This document shows, in pieces, positions 35,937 through 44,706 of a stretch of 64,000 bases of DNA (the first letter of the stretch is position 1; each line of letters begins with the position of its first letter). Origin of the DNA: Bog-756 sp963830165. GTDB lineage: Bacteria; Actinomycetota; Acidimicrobiia; Acidimicrobiales; RAAP-2. The notes beneath the pieces were generated by a model. That model saw nothing but the letters and a program-made list of their open reading frames with translations, had not been told where the DNA came from and made no database searches. Location: assembly GCA_963830165.1 (NCBI GenBank), contig CAWHKZ010000008.1:62001-126000 (forward strand). Direction: 5' to 3'. The position numbers were made by a program, and so were the translations under genes.

Positions 35937-36688
35937 GGGGGCCCCCATGGGAGCGTCGACCACACCACGAGGGCCTGGCGGCCGGTGTCGGCCCTGGCCC
36001 GGTGGGAGAAGTGCCCGCCGCCGCACGCCGTGCAGGAGCCGACCACGTCGACCAGGCGCGCCCCCGAGGCCGCCACGGCCGCCCGCACGCCGGCCACCAG
36101 ATCGAGAGCCGGTGCGCCGTCGGCGGTCGTGCCCCGCACCGAGGGTCCGTAGGCCTCGGCCACGGTGTCGAGGTCGCCTGCACCGAACTCGTAGCACTCG
36201 GCGTGGATGCACGGTCCGAGGATCCCGACCACGTCGGTCGCCCCCAGGTCCCGCATGCGGGCCACGGCGGACTCGACCACACCGTCCGCCAGGCCCCTCC
36301 AGCCGGCGTGGACGGCGGCGAAGACGCCTTCGGGGCTGGCGAGGGCCAGCGGGGCGCAGTCGGCCGTGAGCACGCACAGGGCGGTGCCCGGCGTCACGGC
36401 CACCAGGGCGTCGGCCTCGCCAACGTGGCGGCACACGACGTCGACCGGGGACGCCCGGGGCTCGCGGGAGACGACGACCGCCCGGCGCCCGTGGACCTGG
36501 GTGGCCCAGGCCACCTGGTCGAACCCGGCGCGGCTCGGTGCGGCCACCCGGGTGGCGAAGTCGACCAGCGCCACCCCGTCGCCGGCCCCGACCCCGACCG
36601 GGCGGAGGTCACCCCCGGACGCGCCGGACCAGGCCGCGTGGATCGGGCCGACGAGGTCGACCGGGCCGGCGCCGTCGGGCCGCGCCAC
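35933..36688 (-). CDS. pgeF: Peptidoglycan editing factor PgeF (laccase-domain protein), 251 aa
   Basis: Purine-nucleoside-phosphorylase-like fold with copper/zinc site; in E. coli this protein removes wrong amino acids from cell wall precursors. Key sites are ATQVHG, TADCAPLALA, and FAAVHAGWRGLADGVVE, together with the GPCIHAECYEFG segment, whose Cys and His are the metal ligands. The gene starts with GTG 36688, eight bases after the ftsZ stop, and is coupled to yggS by GTGA. Confidence 0.92.
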   Translation of the reverse strand: MARPDGAGPVDLVGPIHAAWSGASGGDLRPVGVGAGDGVALVDFATRVAAPSRAGFDQVAWATQVHGRRAVVVSREPRASPVDVVCRHVGEADALVAVTPGTALCVLTADCAPLALASPEGVFAAVHAGWRGLADGVVESAVARMRDLGATDVVGILGPCIHAECYEFGAGDLDTVAEAYGPSVRGTTADGAPALDLVAGVRAAVAASGARLVDVVGSCTACGGGHFSHRARADTGRQALVVWSTLPWGPP

Positions 36689-36696
36689 GCCGGAGG

Positions 36697-37824
36697 TCAG
36701 CGCAGGAACGAGGGGACGTCGAAGTCGTCGTCGCCCAGATCGAGGTCGTCGTCGGCCGGCGTGGCGAAGATGTCCTCGTGGGCCGGGTCGGCGCCGAGCA
36801 CCCGGCTGCGGGCCTCGTCCCGACCGGCCTGGTCACCCGACGCCGCGGAGCTGCGGGCCGGGGCCTGGGCCTCCCACCGCTCGAAGCCGGCGGCGATGAC
36901 GGTCACCCGGACCTCCTCGCCCATGGCCTCGTCGATCACGCTGCCGAAGATGATGTTGGCATCGGGATGGGCGACGCCGTGGATGATCTCGGCCGCCTCG
37001 TTGACCTCGAACAGGCCCAGGTCGGGACCGCCGGCGATGTTGAGCAGGATGCCACGGGCGCCCTCGATGGAGGCCTCGAGCAGCGGGCTGGTGATGGCCG
37101 CCCGGGCGGCATTGACCGCCCGACCCTCACCGGTGGCCGAGCCGATGCCCATGATGGCGGTACCGGCGTTCGACATGATCATCTTCACGTCGGCGAAGTC
37201 GGTGTTGATCAGGCCGGGGATGGTGATGAGGCTCGTGATCCCCTGGACGCCCTGCATGAGGACCTCGTCGGCCATCTTGAACGCGTTGACCATCGACGTC
37301 TTCTCGTTCGACACGGTCAGCAGCCGGTCGTTCGGGATGATGATGAGGGTGTCGACCTTCTCCTTGAGGTTCTGGATGCCCTGCTCGGCCTGGACCGAGC
37401 GGCGGCGTCCCTCGAAGGTGAACGGGCGGGTGACCACCCCGATCGTGAGGGCGCCGAGGCCCTTGGCGATCTCGGCGACAACGGGGGCTGCCCCCGTACC
37501 GGTCCCGCCCCCCTTGCCGGCCGTGATGAACACCATGTCGGCGCCCTTCAGGGCCTCCTCGATCTCGGAGCGGTGCTCCTCGGCGGCCAGGCGTCCCACC
37601 TCGGGATCGCTGCCGGCTCCGAGGCCACGGGTGAGCTGCCGTCCGATGTCGAGCTTGAGGTCGGCGTCGCTCATCAACAGCGCCTGCGCGTCGGTGTTCG
37701 TGGCGATGAATTCCACCCCTCGCAGGCCTGATTCGATCATCCTGTTGACGGCGTTCACCCCGCCACCGCCTACGCCGACGACCTTGATGACGGCGAAGTA
37801 ATTGCTCTGTGCCGGAACGGTCAT
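36697..37824 (-). CDS. ftsZ: Cell division protein FtsZ, 375 aa
   Basis: Tubulin-like GTPase that forms the division ring. The nucleotide-binding GGGTGTG is at residues 105-111 and VGVGGGGVNAVNRMI opens the Rossmann part. The T7 loop NTDFADVKMIM is intact. The C-terminal tail ends in VPSFLR, the usual SepF-binding peptide, after an acidic linker. The ATG at 37824 follows GTGAGGAAC. It has its own promoter-like sequence upstream. Confidence 0.98.
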   Translation of the reverse strand: MTVPAQSNYFAVIKVVGVGGGGVNAVNRMIESGLRGVEFIATNTDAQALLMSDADLKLDIGRQLTRGLGAGSDPEVGRLAAEEHRSEIEEALKGADMVFITAGKGGGTGTGAAPVVAEIAKGLGALTIGVVTRPFTFEGRRRSVQAEQGIQNLKEKVDTLIIIPNDRLLTVSNEKTSMVNAFKMADEVLMQGVQGITSLITIPGLINTDFADVKMIMSNAGTAIMGIGSATGEGRAVNAARAAITSPLLEASIEGARGILLNIAGGPDLGLFEVNEAAEIIHGVAHPDANIIFGSVIDEAMGEEVRVTVIAAGFERWEAQAPARSSAASGDQAGRDEARSRVLGADPAHEDIFATPADDDLDLGDDDFDVPSFLR

Positions 37825-37847
37825 GAAGTTCCTCACCCTCGACCAAA

Positions 37848-37866
37848 GGTTGAAACCGTTCCAACC
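37848..37866. promoter_or_regulatory. Inverted repeat in the ftsZ leader
   Basis: GGTTG...CAACC arms separated by nine bases lie between the predicted transcription start and the ftsZ ATG. Possible operator or leader hairpin; weak by itself. Confidence 0.35.
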
Positions 37867-37881
37867 TGCGAGTTCGCGCCA

Positions 37882-37910
37882 ACGATACGGTTCAACCAGC
37901 CTGTTTGCAA
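37882..37910 (-). promoter_or_regulatory. ftsZ: Sigma-A-like promoter for ftsZ
   Basis: On the minus strand TTGCAA (37910-37905) and TATCGT (37887-37882) are separated by 17 bases. Transcription would begin near 37875, giving a leader of about 50 bases. The gap between ftsQ and ftsZ (160 bp) is the longest inside the division cluster below mraZ, which also suggests a promoter. Confidence 0.55.
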
Positions 37911-37984
37911 GCACCGGCAGCGCCACCAGGACACGCGTCGGTCACGTCCGGGCCCCCCGGCCCCACCCGGGTTCCACACCTGTG

Positions 37985-38776
37985 TCAGCTCCCGACGGTG
38001 GGTGACTGGGGCACGGTCACGTCGATGGTGCGGGCGCCCTGCAGCGGGGCGTGGGCCAGGATGGCGGCCACGTCCTCGTACTTCGCCGGCAGGTCGGTAA
38101 CCGTCCCCAGCAGGACCTGGAGGCCGGAACTGAGGGCGAGCGACACCGTGCCGTCCGACGCCACGGTGACCGACTCGACCTGCCCGGCGAAGGCGGGAGG
38201 CAGGGTCCGGGCCACGGCCAGGCCGGGATCGGCCGCCGGGGCCACCGTGGCCCCGATCGGTGCCGGAGGGACCGGGGCGTCCGTGGGGCCATGCACGACG
38301 AGGACGGGCAGGACCGGACGTCCGGGGGTGAGGGCCAGGGTGCGCCCGTGGCCGTCGAGGGTGGACCAGCTGCTCGCCGGACCGGCCATGGTCACCACGG
38401 GGACCCGCTCGCTCACGTGCACCGTGACGCCGTCGGGCCAGTGCCTCGTGACCTGGGCCGATGCGATGAACGGGAGGGACTCCACCCGGGCGGCCGCGGG
38501 ACCGGGGTCGACGCTGACCAGGGGCGGGTGACCGTCCAGGCCGGCGGCCTGCAGGATGGCCGAGGTCGGGGTGTTGGGGTGGTCTCCGGTCACGGAGACC
38601 ACCTTGGCCTCGAAGACGGGCGTGTGGAGCAGGCCGACCGCCAGGGCCACCAGGGCGACGACGGCCCCCGCCACGACGACCCAGCGCAGGCGCCGCTGGG
38701 CGCGGCTGCGCTCGATCGACTCGCGACGCTGGCGGATCCTCGGGTCGATCGACCCGTGATCGTCGGATCGGCTCAC
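37985..38776 (-). CDS. ftsQ: Cell division protein FtsQ, 263 aa
   Basis: Bitopic membrane protein of the divisome. A basic cytoplasmic tail (RRESIERSRAQRRLRW) leads into one helix (VVVAGAVVALVALAVGLL), then a POTRA domain starting at FEAKVVSVTGDHPNTPTSAI with the usual QVTRHWPDGVTVHVSER strand, and the FtsQ beta domain. The GTG start overlaps the murB stop as GTGA. The length is normal. Confidence 0.9.
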   Translation of the reverse strand: MSRSDDHGSIDPRIRQRRESIERSRAQRRLRWVVVAGAVVALVALAVGLLHTPVFEAKVVSVTGDHPNTPTSAILQAAGLDGHPPLVSVDPGPAAARVESLPFIASAQVTRHWPDGVTVHVSERVPVVTMAGPASSWSTLDGHGRTLALTPGRPVLPVLVVHGPTDAPVPPAPIGATVAPAADPGLAVARTLPPAFAGQVESVTVASDGTVSLALSSGLQVLLGTVTDLPAKYEDVAAILAHAPLQGARTIDVTVPQSPTVGS

Positions 38777-39729
38777 CGGGAGCCCCCGGCCGGGTCCCGG
38801 TCGCCGAATCCGCCGGCCCCGTCGTCGAATCCGACCATGCGGACCTCGGTGGTCAGCTCGACCCCGGTCTCGGCCGCCACCGCGGCCCGCACCCGGTCCA
38901 TGACCCGCCGCACGTCGTCGGCCGAGCCGCCCTTGTCGGCCTGGATGAAGTTGGCGTGCTTGGGCGAGACCTCGGCCGTGCCGATGCGCAGGCCCTTCAG
39001 CCCGCAGGCGTCGATGAGCCGCCCGGCCGAGTCGTCGTCCGGGTTGGTGAACACCGAACCGGCGTTGGCCCCGCCGGGCTGGTTGGCCCGCCGCCAGCGC
39101 ACGATCTCGTCGATGACCGCCCGGCCGGCCACCGGATCGCCGGGCCGGAGGCGGTGGGTGGCCGCCACCACGACGTCCGTGGCGGCCAGCGAGGTGTGCC
39201 GGTACGAGGCGTCGAGGTCGGCGACCGGATGGTCGACGGCCGTGGCCGCCACCAGGTCGACGACCCGGTAGGAGGCCAGCGTGGCGATGGTGTCCGAGCC
39301 GTGGCCCCCGGCATTCATGCGCACCGCACCGCCGACGGTGCCCGGCACCCCGACGGCCCACTCCAGCCCGGTCAGCCCCGCCGCGGCCGTGCGGCGGGCC
39401 AGGGTGGGCAGGGCGAGCGCCCCACCGGCCCGGACGTCGGTCACGTCGATCTCGAGGAAGTCGAAGCCCGCCCCGAGCGTGACCGCCAGCCCGGCGAACC
39501 CGCCGTCGGCCACGAGCAGGTTGGAGCCGTTGCCCACCACCAGTACCGGGACCCTCAGCCCCTCGAGGGCCCGGGCCACCGCCACCAGGCCGGCTTCGTC
39601 GTGCGGCTCGGTGCCGAGTGCGGCCGTGCCCCCGACCCGGTAGGTCGTGCGGCTGCCCAGAGCGGCGTCGGGGACCGCGGTCGGACCCAGCCGCTCGGCT
39701 AGGGTCGCGAGGTCGGTGGTCGGGCTCAC
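38773..39729 (-). CDS. murB: UDP-N-acetylenolpyruvoylglucosamine reductase MurB, 318 aa
   Basis: FAD enzyme that reduces the enolpyruvyl group to make UDP-MurNAc. FAD-binding sequence is at VLVVGNGSNLLVADGGFAG, GVPGTVGGAVRMNAGGHG and YRHTSL. The proton-donor serine is in NAGSVFTNP, and the final acid is in ETGVELTTEVRMVG. The YRHTSL pattern is that of the type I group. The GTG start overlaps the murC stop and the stop overlaps ftsQ, both as GTGA. Confidence 0.95.
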   Translation of the reverse strand: MSPTTDLATLAERLGPTAVPDAALGSRTTYRVGGTAALGTEPHDEAGLVAVARALEGLRVPVLVVGNGSNLLVADGGFAGLAVTLGAGFDFLEIDVTDVRAGGALALPTLARRTAAAGLTGLEWAVGVPGTVGGAVRMNAGGHGSDTIATLASYRVVDLVAATAVDHPVADLDASYRHTSLAATDVVVAATHRLRPGDPVAGRAVIDEIVRWRRANQPGGANAGSVFTNPDDDSAGRLIDACGLKGLRIGTAEVSPKHANFIQADKGGSADDVRRVMDRVRAAVAAETGVELTTEVRMVGFDDGAGGFGDRDPAGGSR

Positions 39730-41153
39730 GTGGTGGGGCCCGCCGCGGACAGGTGGGCGATGAGCTCGTCGGGCAGCGACGTGAGGTCGCCGGCCCCGAG
39801 CGTCAGGCACAGGTCGCCCGGGCGCAGCAGGTCGGCCACGGCGGCGACCAGATCGGTCCGTCCGGGCACGTAGTGCAGCTCGAGGTCGGGCCGGGCCTGC
39901 CGCACGGCGTCGGCCACCAACCGCCCCGACACCCCGGGAATGGGCGCCTCCCCGGCCGCGTAGACGTCGGTCAGCACGACCACGTCGGCGTCGTCGAACG
40001 CTCCGGCGAAGTCGGCCCCCACCTCGGCCGTGCGCGAGTACCGGTGGGGCTGGAACACCGCCACCACCCGACCCCAGGCGCCGTTGCGGGCCGCGGCCAG
40101 GGCGGCCCGGACCTCGGTGGGCAGATGGGCGTAGTCGTCCACGTAGGTGATCCCGTCGACCTCACCCCGGAACTCGAAGCGGCGGGCCACCCCGCCGAAC
40201 CTGGCCAGGGCCCGTGCCGCGGCCTCCGGGGCGGCCCCGGCGTCGAGGGCGGCGACCGTCGCCACGGCGGCGTTCTTGGCGTTGTGCAGGCCCGGGACCG
40301 ACACCGTCAGGTGGACCACGAGGTCGCCGCCGGGCCCCAGCAGGTCGAAGGCGACCGAGCTGCGACCGGTGGCCACGCCGGCGATGGCGTGGGTGGCCTC
40401 GTCGCCGATCCCCACCAGGTCGGCACCGACCACCCGCCCGACGGTCCGGGCCTCGGGGTCGTCGCTGCCCACCACCCGGTGGCGGGCCGACGCCAGGAAC
40501 TCGGCGAAGGCCGTGCGCACGGCGTCGAAGGACCCGTAGTGGTCGAGATGGTCGGGTTCCACGTTGGTCACGATGGCGATGTCCGGAACGAGGTGGAGGA
40601 AGGTGCCGTCGCTCTCGTCGGCCTCCACCACGATCCAGTCGCCGGAGTCCCACACGGCGTTGGTGCCGATCTCGTTGACATCGCCGCCGATCAGGAACGA
40701 CGGGTGCAGGCCGGCCTCCACCAGGATCAGCGACAGCATGGAGGCGGTGGTGGTCTTGCCGTGCGTCCCGGCCACGGCGATGCACCGCTTGCGGGCGGCG
40801 ATGCCGGCCAGGGTCTCGGCCCGGGTCAGCACCGGCACGCCGCGTCGGAGGGCCTCGACCAGCTCCGGGTTGTCGGCCGCCACCGCGGTCGAGTGGGTGA
40901 CCAGCTGCGCGCCGTCGACGTGCCCGGCCCGATGGCCGATGGCCACGTCGACTCCGAGCGCCCGCAGTCGCTCGGTCACGGTCGACTCCTTCAGGTCGCT
41001 GCCCGACACCTCGTGGCCCATGGCGTGCAGCACCGTGGCGATGGCGCTCATGCCCGCGCCGCCCACGCCGACGACGTGGATCCGCCGGGCCGCCGTCGGG
41101 TCACCCACCCCGGCCACCGGGCTGGGTCCGGTCATCCCGCCGGGCACGGTCAC
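39726..41153 (-). CDS. murC: UDP-N-acetylmuramate--L-alanine ligase MurC, 475 aa
   Basis: First Mur ligase, which adds L-alanine to UDP-MurNAc with ATP. The N-terminal Rossmann motif is IHVVGVGGAGMSAIA, the ATP site is AVAGTHGKTTTASM, and the metal/DNA-like triad region is TNVEPDHLDHYGSF. The C-terminal domain has VFQPHRYSRTAEV and LTDVYAAGEAPIPGVSG. The GTG at 41153, which overlaps the murG stop, was preferred to one three bases upstream. Confidence 0.96.
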   Translation of the reverse strand: MTVPGGMTGPSPVAGVGDPTAARRIHVVGVGGAGMSAIATVLHAMGHEVSGSDLKESTVTERLRALGVDVAIGHRAGHVDGAQLVTHSTAVAADNPELVEALRRGVPVLTRAETLAGIAARKRCIAVAGTHGKTTTASMLSLILVEAGLHPSFLIGGDVNEIGTNAVWDSGDWIVVEADESDGTFLHLVPDIAIVTNVEPDHLDHYGSFDAVRTAFAEFLASARHRVVGSDDPEARTVGRVVGADLVGIGDEATHAIAGVATGRSSVAFDLLGPGGDLVVHLTVSVPGLHNAKNAAVATVAALDAGAAPEAAARALARFGGVARRFEFRGEVDGITYVDDYAHLPTEVRAALAAARNGAWGRVVAVFQPHRYSRTAEVGADFAGAFDDADVVVLTDVYAAGEAPIPGVSGRLVADAVRQARPDLELHYVPGRTDLVAAVADLLRPGDLCLTLGAGDLTSLPDELIAHLSAAGPTT

Positions 41154-42355
41154 CACCCGTCACCACCCTTCGCCCGGGCCTCGACCACGGCCGCGCCGGC
41201 GGCCGCCGCGTCGGGACGGGACTCGGCGCCGGCGGCGCGTCCCATGGCCTCCAGGCGGACCGGGTCGGCGAGCAGTCCCTCCACGACGGTGGTGAGACCG
41301 GCCGGTGAACACTCCGGGTCGGGCAGCAGCACGGCCGCGCCGGCCCGCTCGAGCACCCGCGCGTTGGCCGTCTGGTGATCGCCCGGGGCCCCGGGTAGGG
41401 GCACGAGGACGGCCGGCACGCCGGCCGCGGCAAGTTCGGCCACCGTCATGGCCCCGGCCCGGCACACGACCAGGTCGGCGGCGGCGTAGACGGCGTGCAT
41501 GCGCTCCTCGTAGGGGACGCGGACGAGTTCCGGCCCACCGGATCCGGGCTCCGCTCGTTCGACGCGCCCGGAGCCCGTCCCGCCGGTGGGGACGTAGGTC
41601 TCCCAGTCCCGCCGGCCGACGATGTGGTAGATCACCACGTCGTCCCGGCCCGTCCAGCGCTCCGCCATGCCGTCGACCGCCCGGTTGATCTGGCGTGCCC
41701 CGAGCGAGCCGCCGAAGGCCACCACCACCCGCCGGCCGTCGGGGAGTCCGAGGGCCGCCCGGGCCGTCGCCCGGGCGGCCGGGTCGCGCTCGACGGCCGC
41801 GATCTGCGGGCGGACCGGTGTACCGGTCACGACGGCTCGGGGCAGCGGTGTGCCCGCCCAGCCCACCGCGCTGGCCGCCGCGAACCTGCCGAGCAACCGG
41901 TTGGCCGCTCCGGGCACCGCGTCGACGTTGACCAGCACCAGGGGAACCCGGTGTACGAGTGCCCCGACCGAGCCGGCCAGGCTGGCGTAGCCGCCGACGG
42001 CCACCACCACGCGTGGCCGTGCCCTGCCCACCAGCCGGACGGCGCGGCCGGCGGCCACGACCAGCTCCCAGGCCGACCGGGCGTTGCGGGCCAGGTCCCG
42101 GGGCGCCAGGCTGCGCACGATGCCCCGTCCGGGCAGCAGCGTGACGGGGAAGCCCCGTCCGGCCAGGGTGGCCGCGTCCTGCCCTCGTTCGGACCCCACG
42201 AACTCGATGGTGCCACGGTCATGGCCCACGTCGACCAGCGCCTCGGCGATGGCCAACGCCGGCTGCAGGTGGCCCGCCGTCCCGCCCCCGGCCACGAGTG
42301 CGAACCGTCCTCCGGTCGCGCTCCGCCCCTCGCCGGCGTCGGGTCCGCCGGTCAC
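41150..42355 (-). CDS. murG: N-acetylglucosaminyl transferase MurG, 401 aa
   Basis: Peripheral membrane glycosyltransferase that turns lipid I into lipid II. The glycine-rich loops are AGGGTAGHLQPALAIAEAL near the start, VAVGGYASLAG, and FGGSLGARQINRAV in the second domain, followed by CRAGAMTVAELAAAGVPAVLVP and PGDHQTANA, the UDP-GlcNAc site. It is longer than usual by about 25 residues because of a Gly-rich insert (TGGTGSGRVERAEPGSGG). Overlaps ftsW and murC by GTGA. Confidence 0.95.
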   Translation of the reverse strand: MTGGPDAGEGRSATGGRFALVAGGGTAGHLQPALAIAEALVDVGHDRGTIEFVGSERGQDAATLAGRGFPVTLLPGRGIVRSLAPRDLARNARSAWELVVAAGRAVRLVGRARPRVVVAVGGYASLAGSVGALVHRVPLVLVNVDAVPGAANRLLGRFAAASAVGWAGTPLPRAVVTGTPVRPQIAAVERDPAARATARAALGLPDGRRVVVAFGGSLGARQINRAVDGMAERWTGRDDVVIYHIVGRRDWETYVPTGGTGSGRVERAEPGSGGPELVRVPYEERMHAVYAAADLVVCRAGAMTVAELAAAGVPAVLVPLPGAPGDHQTANARVLERAGAAVLLPDPECSPAGLTTVVEGLLADPVRLEAMGRAAGAESRPDAAAAGAAVVEARAKGGDGW

Positions 42356-43677
42356 GCCCGGACGAGACGTCGCCGCGGGGCGGGGGCCGTGCGCGGCGAC
42401 CGCTCCTGGAGCGCGATGTTCATCAGGATGCCCATGGCGGAGAGCGTGATGACGAGCGACGAACCACCGAAGGAGATGAACGGCAGGGGGATCCCGGTGA
42501 CCGGGAGCACGCCGATGACCGCGCCGATGTTGATGACGGCCTGGCTGGTGACCCACGTGGTCACCCCGACGGCGACGAGGCAGCCGAATCGGTCGGGGGC
42601 CCGGACGGCCACCCGGTACCCGTACCAGGCGAGGGCGAGGAACAGGCCCATCACGCAGACCGCCCCGACCAGGCCGAGCTCCTCCCCCACCACGGAGAAG
42701 ATGAAGTCGGTGTGGGCGTTCGGGAGCGTGCCCCACTTCTCCCGCCCGCCCCCGAGGCCGAGGCCGAAGAGGTGGCCCGAGCCGAGGCCGATCAGCGACT
42801 GCCAGACCTGGTAGCCCGAGCCCGACTGGTGGGCACCCGGGTTGATGAACGACAGGATGCGGTCCCGGCGGTAGGAGTCGCTCATGGCGAACACCACGGC
42901 GACGACGCAGAAGGTGCCCAGCACCTTGCTGAGCGGGGCCAGGGGCACGCCGCTCATGAAGAGGATCCCGAAGGCGGTGCAGCTCAGCACCATGGCCGTG
43001 CCCATGTCGGGCTGCTTGATGATGAGGGCGGCCGACACCACGAGGACGCCGACGACCGGGGCGATGACCTGCTTGGCCGGTGCGTCGCGGTCGGTGCGGC
43101 GCACCACGACGTCGGCGGCGAAGACGACGAGGGCGAGCTTCATCAGCTCCGACGGCTGGATGCGGAGCAGTCCGAACCCGATCCACCTCGCAGAGCCACC
43201 GGCCGTCGTACCCAGACCGGGCACCAGCACGGCCACCAGCAGTCCGAGGGTCACGATCACCAGCGGCGACGCCGAACCGGCGCCACTTGTGGTAGTCGAT
43301 CCTGGCCAGGATCAGCAGGGCCCCGACACCGACCACCATCCACAGCGCCTGGCGGAGGAAGATCGTCCACGGCGACCCGTAGGTGATGAGGGAGATCACC
43401 GGCGAGGCGGAGCCCACCATCACGAGGCCGGCGATGCACAGCAGCGTCACCAGCACGCCCAGTGCGGGAGCCGACGGGACCCTGGCCAGCCGCCGGAGGA
43501 CGGCAGGGCCCCGGGGGCCCGGTGTGCTCGTGCGCTCCGTCCCCCCAGCCTCGCCGATGCGCGCGCCCAGGTGGTGGAACTCCCTCGGCCGCTGCCGCGC
43601 CGGCGGGGTCGGGCGCCGCGCCCCGGCTGCCGGCCGGCGGGGCTCCGTCCGTCGGGCGCGTCGTGCCGGGCCGTCAC
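42352..43677 (-). CDS. ftsW: Lipid II polymerase FtsW, two frameshifts (about 43622 and 43267)
   Basis: SEDS-family glycosyltransferase that polymerises septal peptidoglycan. The C-terminal 300 residues are clear (RWIGFGLLRIQPSELMKLAL, the catalytic region KWGTLPNAHTDFIFSVVGEE, and PLPFISFGGSSLV). An upstream frame supplies IDYHKWRRFGV; removing one G at 43267 joins it to PLVIVTLGLLVAVLVPGL. A further change, one missing base in the GGGG at 43621-43624, joins the GTG start at 43677 (overlapping the mraY stop as GTGA) to the frame with REFHHLGARIGEAGG. Corrected length is 441 aa. Confidence 0.9.
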
Positions 43678-44706
43678 AGCTTGCCCACCGAGAGGAAGTC
43701 GCCGTAGAAGATGCCGAGTCCGAGGGCGGCGAAGAGCCCGGCCAGGATCCAGAAGCGGACGATGACGGTCGTCTCCGGCCAGCCCTTCAGCTCGAAGTGG
43801 TGGTGGAGCGGGGCCATCAGGAACACCCGGCGGTGGAACACCCGGTAGCTGATCACCTGGATGACCACGGACAGGGTCACGATCACGAACAGGCCGCCGA
43901 TGATCACGAGCAGCAGGTCGAGGTTCATCAGCAGGCACAGCGCGGCCAGGCCCGAGCCGATCGACAGCGACCCCGTGTCGCCCATGAAGATCTTGGCCGG
44001 CGCGGCGTTCCACCACAGGAAGCCGAGGCAGGCTCCGGCCAGGGCCACGGCGGCCAGGGCCAGGTCGAGGGCGTCGCCCACGCGGTAGATGCTGTAGTGG
44101 CGGTACTGCCAGTACCCGATGATGGCCAGGCAGGCGAAGCAGAACGTGGCCGACCCGGCGGCCAGGCCGTCGAGCCCGTCGGTCAGGTTGACGGCATTGG
44201 CCGAGGCGGCGATGACCAGCGTGCCCCAGATCACCCAGACGGCGACGCCCATGTGCAACCCGATCGAGTTGTAGCGGGTGAACGACAGCGTGGTCGAGGC
44301 GTGGGCCCAGTAGACGGCCAGGACCGAGAAGGACACGCCGAGCGCCATCTGCGACGCCGAACTTCGCCCGCTTGTTGAGCCCGAGGCTGCGCCGGTGGCG
44401 CACCTTGATCCAGTCGTCGGCGAACCCGATGCCGGCCGCCCCGACGATGGCCCACATGACGAGCACGCCCGAGCGCGACCAGTGCACCCCGGGGATCACG
44501 TGGGCCGTCACGAAGCCGACCAGGACCGCCCCGACGATGCAGATGCCGCCCATGGTCGGCGTGCCCGCCTTGGCGATGTGGACCTGGGGGCCGTCCTCGC
44601 GGATCTGCTGGCCGATGTTGTTCTTGAGCAACCACCGGATCAGCAACGGGGTCGTGAGCACGGCCACCCACAGGGCCACGCCACCGGAGGTCATGAGCGA
44701 GATCAC
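43674..44706 (-). CDS. mraY: Phospho-MurNAc-pentapeptide transferase MraY, frameshifted at 44352
   Basis: Membrane enzyme that links the MurNAc-pentapeptide to undecaprenyl phosphate (lipid I). The first part has VHIAKAGTPTMGGICIVGAV and FADDWIKVRHRRSLGLNKR; the second has SANAVNLTDGLDGLAAG, KIFMGDTGSLSIG and APLHHHFELKGWPE, the active-site blocks. They are in different frames. Removing one G at 44352 gives RAKFGVQMALGVSFSVLAV and 343 aa, the normal size. The GTG start overlaps the murE stop; murF, usually between them, is absent. Confidence 0.95.
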
